DNA of 27,952 nt, taken from positions 1-27,952 of the IMG/VR virus record IMGVR_UViG_3300025070_000171; one strand, written 5' to 3'. The position numbers and the translations under genes are program-made. The DNA is from a virus. Below the pieces are notes generated by a model. That model made no database searches and was not told the origin of the DNA. It saw only the letters and a list, made by a program, of their open reading frames with translations. Of this stretch, positions 25,228 through 27,952 are shown one piece after another. Numbering within the stretch: position 1 is the stretch's first letter; each line of letters opens with the position of its first letter.

Positions 25228-25472
25228 TATTCATAACCCTGCATTGATTCAATGGCGTTGTCGAGTTCATTTGACAATAAAAGTTCAAACGGCCTCCCTT
25301 TCGGTTTATACATTTTGCCATAGTGCCGTCCTTGCATTACTGCCGTAATGAAGCAAGACATAGCCCCAAATTCGACTGCTTCCATATAATGCTCCTCTGC
25401 CCCTCGCAAACTGTCAAAGACTGTTATAGTAGAACCTCGCCCCTTTTCTTGTACTGTTACTAAGTATTGCAT
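25227..25472 (-). CDS. Small hypothetical protein (81 aa)
   Basis: The protein starts MQYLVTVQEKGRGSTITVFD and has an EEHYMEAVEFGAMSCFITAV segment, suggesting a beta-alpha-beta fold, then a Gly/Lys-rich stretch. No known family is recognised. It lies between a zinc-ribbon protein and the replication initiator, overlapping both by one base (TAATG). The gene junctions at both ends share a 15-bp identical sequence. Confidence 0.65.
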   Translation of the reverse strand: MQYLVTVQEKGRGSTITVFDSLRGAEEHYMEAVEFGAMSCFITAVMQGRHYGKMYKPKGRPFELLLSNELDNAIESMQGYE

Positions 25473-25642
25473 TATTCAAAGGTCCTTTCTAATTTTGATT
25501 CATCAATTCCAGTACCATCGCAATATTCACAAAACCCGTATTCGGGAAATGGTTCTAAGTCCCAGGTGCCAACGCCTCCACAATGTTCGCATTGGTCGTC
25601 AATCTGGTTCTCTTCGTCTCTATCTTTCGTTAAGTCACTCAT
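25472..25642 (-). CDS. Small zinc-ribbon protein (56 aa)
   Basis: The ORF encodes an acidic N terminus, then CEHCGGVGTWDLEPFPEYG, then CEYCDGTGIDES. Two C-x-x-C-x-G-x-G units (residues 18-25 and 38-45) make a DnaJ-type zinc ribbon, a fold used for protein or nucleic-acid contact. It overlaps the next ATG by one base (TAATG) and directly follows the stop of the 47-aa gene upstream. The plus-strand ORFs here are shadows. Confidence 0.75.
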   Translation of the reverse strand: MSDLTKDRDEENQIDDQCEHCGGVGTWDLEPFPEYGFCEYCDGTGIDESKLERTFE

Positions 25643-25786
25643 TTATATATTTGGTTCAATTTTTATTTTGTGATTCTGTAAGTTATTGTCAACGCTAAAG
25701 TTGTCCGACCTTACAGCCTCTTCGGCTTCTTGGATAGTCGTTGCTTCAATCGTGTAAGTTTCCGTTACTACAAATATTGTTCTCAT
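25643..25786 (-). CDS. Small hypothetical protein (47 aa)
   Basis: The ORF encodes MRTIFVVTETYTIEATTIQE, then AEEAVRSDNF and a polar tail ending EPNI. The pattern strand, alternating Thr/Ile strand, then AEEAV helix is common in small phage proteins. Its ATG overlaps the upstream TGA (ATGA), and its stop directly abuts the next ATG. No function can be given. Confidence 0.65.
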   Translation of the reverse strand: MRTIFVVTETYTIEATTIQEAEEAVRSDNFSVDNNLQNHKIKIEPNI

Positions 25787-26124
25787 AATTCTGCACTAAA
25801 GTTGCACTCGCCAGTTTCCTGCAAGCATTTAAGAATCTTCTTACCAAGTTGATAATCTGCATAGTTTGACAAGGCCTCCGTTGAGATTCCTGCGACTGTA
25901 AGCATTTCATCGTTGTAACTTGTATGTTTCTTAAACAAGGCATCGATTTTCTTGAATGTTTTTTTATCTTCAATTTCTTTAAGGCGCTCTTTAACCTGGT
26001 CAATATCTCCGTCCGTAAAACTAAAAGATAATTCCATATAGCCACCGAATTGTTCAGCGGCATCGGAAGGTTGCAACGCAACCCAGAATTTGCCCTCAAT
26101 ATCTCCGTTGTAGAACCTACCCAT
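25783..26124 (-). CDS. Conserved phage hypothetical (113 aa, MGRFYNGDIEGKF type)
   Basis: The protein starts MGRFYNGDIEGKFWVALQPS, then DAAEQFGG and a strand. It continues in a Lys/Asp/Glu-rich helix and ends in a GKKILKCLQETGEC segment. The MGRFY-GDIEGKF-(F/V)--Q-SDAA--FG start is a pattern I recognise from small proteins in diverse phages, of unknown function. The start is fixed by the conserved N terminus. The gene overlaps the upstream 48-aa gene by eight bases and the downstream one by four. A 117-aa ORF in another frame is a shadow. Confidence 0.75.
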   Translation of the reverse strand: MGRFYNGDIEGKFWVALQPSDAAEQFGGYMELSFSFTDGDIDQVKERLKEIEDKKTFKKIDALFKKHTSYNDEMLTVAGISTEALSNYADYQLGKKILKCLQETGECNFSAEL

Positions 26125-26263
26125 TACGCACCCCCGTTCTTTCTATAACGACATCTTTGTAGCCTTTTGACTTCCATTTTTTGACGGCTATTTCTGCATC
26201 TAGTAAATTACTGAACTGGTCGCCTACGCCACCAATCCAAACAATGAATTTATAATTATCCAT
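26117..26263 (-). CDS. Small hypothetical protein (48 aa)
   Basis: The ORF encodes MDNYKFIVWIGGVGDQFSNL, then an AEIAVKKWKSKGY helix and a VVIERT strand. The beta-alpha-beta layout with VWIGGVGD resembles tiny phage proteins of unknown role. The start is supported by the strongest Shine-Dalgarno of the minus strand (CGGAGGTG four bases before ATG). Confidence 0.7.
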   Translation of the reverse strand: MDNYKFIVWIGGVGDQFSNLLDAEIAVKKWKSKGYKDVVIERTGVRNG

Positions 26264-26546
26264 TTTTCACCTCCGTTCTACTTTCAAGACCACGCATAAA
26301 GTTATCTATTGCATGCCATAAGTCTTTTTTTGTAGTGAAGCCAGTATTTAGAGTGTCGGAAACTCCACCCCCTTCGTTTTCTACCTGGACTAACTTATGG
26401 CCTCCGTAAGCCATGTCTAAATGGTAGTTTCCTTTTTGGGCAGCCAAGCCCCCGTTCGAGTTAGGCAAATATGTTTTTACAGGGTTGCCTGTTATCTTGT
26501 TTAAGTAGTCAATTTTTGACTCTAAGTCTTTTAATGTTATTCTCAT
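26256..26546 (-). CDS. Conserved phage hypothetical (96 aa)
   Basis: The protein starts MRITLKDLESKIDYLNKITG and continues GNYHLDMAYGGHKLVQ, then a Gly-rich patch and a helix KKDLWHAIDNFMRGLES. The order I-T-x-K-x-L--K---LN--TG followed by GNYHL--AYGG and a C-terminal helix is common in small phage proteins of unknown function. It overlaps the 48-aa gene by eight bases. The leader is A-rich (ACAAATCAAAATG) without a Shine-Dalgarno, identical over 13 bases to that of the gene at 27187-27420. Confidence 0.75.
   Translation of the reverse strand: MRITLKDLESKIDYLNKITGNPVKTYLPNSNGGLAAQKGNYHLDMAYGGHKLVQVENEGGGVSDTLNTGFTTKKDLWHAIDNFMRGLESRTEVKNG
26268..26275 (-). promoter_or_regulatory. Strong Shine-Dalgarno (CGGAGGTG)
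   Basis: This ribosome binding site is four bases upstream of the ATG at 26263. It contrasts with the A-rich, Shine-Dalgarno-less leaders of the five genes to its right. Confidence 0.75.
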
Positions 26547-26564
26547 TTTGATTTGTAGTTTTAG

Positions 26565-26756
26565 TTATTGTTTTATCCAACCCAATTTAGGTATTTGAAA
26601 GTATGTTTCTAAAGTCGTGCCGTTAAGCGTTTTAACTTCCAGTAATTGCTTATTAAAAGGGTTTCTAACAAGCTTTAAGTTTTCGGCAATGTCGCTTCCG
26701 TAGTCGTCAATTAAGGCTTTTTTTATAGCGTGTTTATTTATAATATAATTATTCAT
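26565..26756 (-). CDS. Small hypothetical protein (63 aa)
   Basis: The ORF encodes MNNYIINKHAIKKALIDDYG, then SDIAENLKLV and a strand-rich end LGWIKQ. There is no recognised family. The leader contains a hairpin (26806-26832) and an A-rich stretch directly before the ATG. Confidence 0.6.
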   Translation of the reverse strand: MNNYIINKHAIKKALIDDYGSDIAENLKLVRNPFNKQLLEVKTLNGTTLETYFQIPKLGWIKQ

Positions 26757-26787
26757 TTTTACTTATGGTTTAATAGTTATTATTTAA

Positions 26788-26832
26788 GAGTTTAAAAACT
26801 CAAGAGAAGCCTTGCCAGTCACGGAAGGCTTC
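26788..26832 (-). terminator. Hairpin between two minus-strand genes, terminator or attenuator
   Basis: GAAGCCTT (26806-26813) pairs with AAGGCTTC (26825-26832), extended by a CC/GG pair past a bulge. On the minus strand this is followed by a short stem GAGTTTTTAAACTC containing five Ts. It lies in the 85-base gap between the genes ending at 26842 and starting at 26756. It could end transcription of the right-hand genes, act as an attenuator for the 63-aa gene, or mark an mRNA-processing site. Confidence 0.5.
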
Positions 26833-26841
26833 AATGAATCT

Positions 26842-27012
26842 TTAAGCAATCTTCTCAAAGACAATCTTCCATTTGTCAAAGCCTATGTTTTGAGTAAAAG
26901 ATTCTTTAAAGCCGTTATTTTCAAACCAGTTCTTTTTTCTTTCGGCTTTCTGGATAGAATAAGGGTCGTTGTAGTCAAAGACTATGACATTTTTATTTTT
27001 ATTATTTTTCAT
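26842..27012 (-). CDS. Small hypothetical protein (56 aa)
   Basis: The ORF encodes a short Lys/Asn-rich start (MKNNKNKN), then VIVFDYNDPYSIQKAERKKN and ends IGFDKWKIVFEKIA. The length and strand-helix-strand layout suggest a small alpha/beta protein. No family known. It overlaps the upstream gene by 11 bases and has an A-rich leader. The plus-strand ORF across it is a shadow. Confidence 0.6.
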   Translation of the reverse strand: MKNNKNKNVIVFDYNDPYSIQKAERKKNWFENNGFKESFTQNIGFDKWKIVFEKIA

Positions 27013-27190
27013 TTATTTTAGTTTTATTTATTGTTTTAATTAATTGTACTATTGAATTTAAAATTTCATAGTATTTTTTAGAGTTCTCTAAGTCTTCAGT
27101 TATAAGAAAGTCTTTTTCTTTACTGTTTAAATTTTTTCTTATTGTTTTATAAAGAACAAAGTCAATTTTTTCTATTTTGTCGTTTTTCAT
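27002..27190 (-). CDS. Small hypothetical protein (62 aa)
   Basis: The ORF encodes MKNDKIEKIDFVLYKTIRKN then a strongly charged helical region (DLENSKKYYEILNSIVQLIK). Composition is Lys/Asn/Ile-rich, more AT-driven than genes to the left. No family is recognised. It overlaps the upstream gene by four bases and the downstream one by 11. Support is mainly the operon packing. Confidence 0.55.
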   Translation of the reverse strand: MKNDKIEKIDFVLYKTIRKNLNSKEKDFLITEDLENSKKYYEILNSIVQLIKTINKTKINEK

Positions 27191-27420
27191 AGTTTATTGA
27201 TTGAAATTCCGTCAATAGTTTCTTGCGACATTTCCCTTGCGTTTCTTCCGTCGAGATAAGCGTTTAAATGTCTTGTCGTAGTTCGTGAATAGTAACGGCT
27301 AGTTTTAAAGTAGCCGTGAGTGTCACGCCCTGCAACTGGCGTTTGATAAGAGAAGAATAATTCAATACCGTTTGGCAATTCAACTATAGTTTGATTATTT
27401 GCGAGTGTTTTTAATTTCAT
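27187..27420 (-). CDS. Conserved small phage protein (77 aa, DUF8033-like)
   Basis: The protein reads NNQTIVELPNGIELFFSYQT, then PVAGRD, YYSRTTTRHLNAYLDG and REMSQETIDGIS. The order ELPNG-ELFFSYQTPVA followed by a YS-TTTRH-N-YL-G helix is a pattern I recognise from many small phage early proteins, of unknown function. The leader is ACAAATCAAAATG with no Shine-Dalgarno. Confidence 0.78.
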   Translation of the reverse strand: MKLKTLANNQTIVELPNGIELFFSYQTPVAGRDTHGYFKTSRYYSRTTTRHLNAYLDGRNAREMSQETIDGISINKL

Positions 27421-27452
27421 TTTGATTTGTTTTTTAATGATTAATATTTATT

Positions 27453-27952
27453 TTAAGAAAGTTTTTTATTCCAGTAGTCACTTAAAGACATTGCAAGCGA
27501 AAGTTCGCAAGGTTGCATTTTGTCTTTATGCTTTGTTATAAATTCGTCTAAGGGAATTGCATCGTCAAATCTCATATTATTTGATAAGCAAAACGATTCT
27601 TGAAAACGGCTTATAGTGTCGCAAGCAAATGAGTGTTCTTTTAAATAAATTTTTCTATCAATTTCCTGCAATGCTTTTAAAAGCGAATCAATCAATAGTT
27701 GTTCAGTAGTTAGAATAAAGTCTTTGCCGTCTCTATCGTATGAATAAAGGCTTATATTTTCGCCTTCAATTTGCCACGAATAACTGGCAAACTCTTCCTT
27801 GTCCCAATCAGTAAATTTTGCGTTAGGAATAAAAATTGATATTATTAAGCCTTTATACCCTATGTCTATTCGGTGGTTTAAGTCGTTGCCGTAGCAAGCA
27901 TTATCGGCTTCTAAACCATAGTTTAAAAGGTTTTTCGCAAGTGAATAAGCCA
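27453..27952 (-). CDS. Hypothetical phage protein, 5' end cut by window edge
   Basis: The reading frame is open from the window edge to the stop at 27453-27455. A start at the TTG near 27695 would wrongly shorten it. About 165 residues are visible. They include DLNHRIDIGYKGLIISIFIP, FASYSWQIEGENIS and a helical C-terminal part with LLKALQEIDRKIY and ELSLAMSLSDYW. The N-terminal half looks beta-rich and the C-terminal half helical. No family is recognised. The true start is outside the window. Confidence 0.65.
   Translation of the reverse strand, partial: AYSLAKNLLNYGLEADNACYGNDLNHRIDIGYKGLIISIFIPNAKFTDWDKEEFASYSWQIEGENISLYSYDRDGKDFILTTEQLLIDSLLKALQEIDRKIYLKEHSFACDTISRFQESFCLSNNMRFDDAIPLDEFITKHKDKMQPCELSLAMSLSDYWNKKLS

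Noticed and set aside
25746-26099. 117-codon minus-strand ORF in another frame of the MGRFY gene
   Set aside because: The MGRFYNGDIEGKF start is a recognised phage pattern in the overlapping frame; this one shows no recognisable features and breaks the neighbouring ATGA junction.

Overview
The window is a contiguous stretch of an AT-rich, tailed-phage (podovirus-like) genome, probably a marine phage of an unidentified bacterial host. The evidence is a dense gene layout with many TAATG and ATGA overlaps, virion genes on the plus strand, and a replication/recombination operon on the minus strand. The two blocks converge on a bidirectional hairpin terminator near 18790. No rRNA, tRNA, CRISPR array, IS element, integrase, terminase, portal, capsid or DNA polymerase gene is visible, so other parts of the genome lie outside both edges.

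Plus strand, 1-18774 (late/virion genes). The order is: a truncated small protein; a 306-aa virion protein with a lectin/arabinofuranosidase-like signature; a small hypothetical; a 57-aa membrane protein; a run of very small basic, often Cys-containing proteins (1584-2363); a second membrane (holin-like) protein; a 30-aa basic peptide; a Pro/Arg/Gln-rich disordered protein; a 738-aa P22 gp10-like tail stabilization/nozzle protein; a 248-aa tail fibre protein; and three large proteins of 2518, 423 and 1273 aa. These three sit where podoviruses encode internal ejection proteins. The 2518-aa protein carries about twelve copies of a motif like Y-x-[LAM]-P-[DE]-F-x-V. The 1273-aa protein has a glycine-rich membrane-active segment.

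Minus strand, 27952 down to 18961 (early/replication genes). Transcription runs right to left. It starts with small phage hypotheticals, several with A-rich leaders and no Shine-Dalgarno. It then passes a DnaJ-like zinc-ribbon protein, a DnaD/O-like winged-helix replication protein, two PD-(D/E)XK nuclease-like proteins, a C5 cytosine methyltransferase, an endonuclease VII relative, an ERF single-strand annealing protein, a DUF5664-type nucleotide diphosphohydrolase-like protein and a DnaB-type helicase. Together these suggest DNA replication coupled to recombination and DNA modification.

The most interesting locus is the methyltransferase. A second, 398-codon open frame lies almost wholly inside it in the +1 frame. 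Both frames look protein-like. The host frame has C5-methyltransferase motifs plus a five-copy L-x-[NYH]-[TS] repeat. The alternative frame has five W-x-TP repeats, each ending in an L-x-x-x-V-K-like element, and a terminal LNPDWVENLMGIPQGWTD signature. This may be genuine dual coding by overprinting. All function names rest on motif recognition from memory; no database search was possible.
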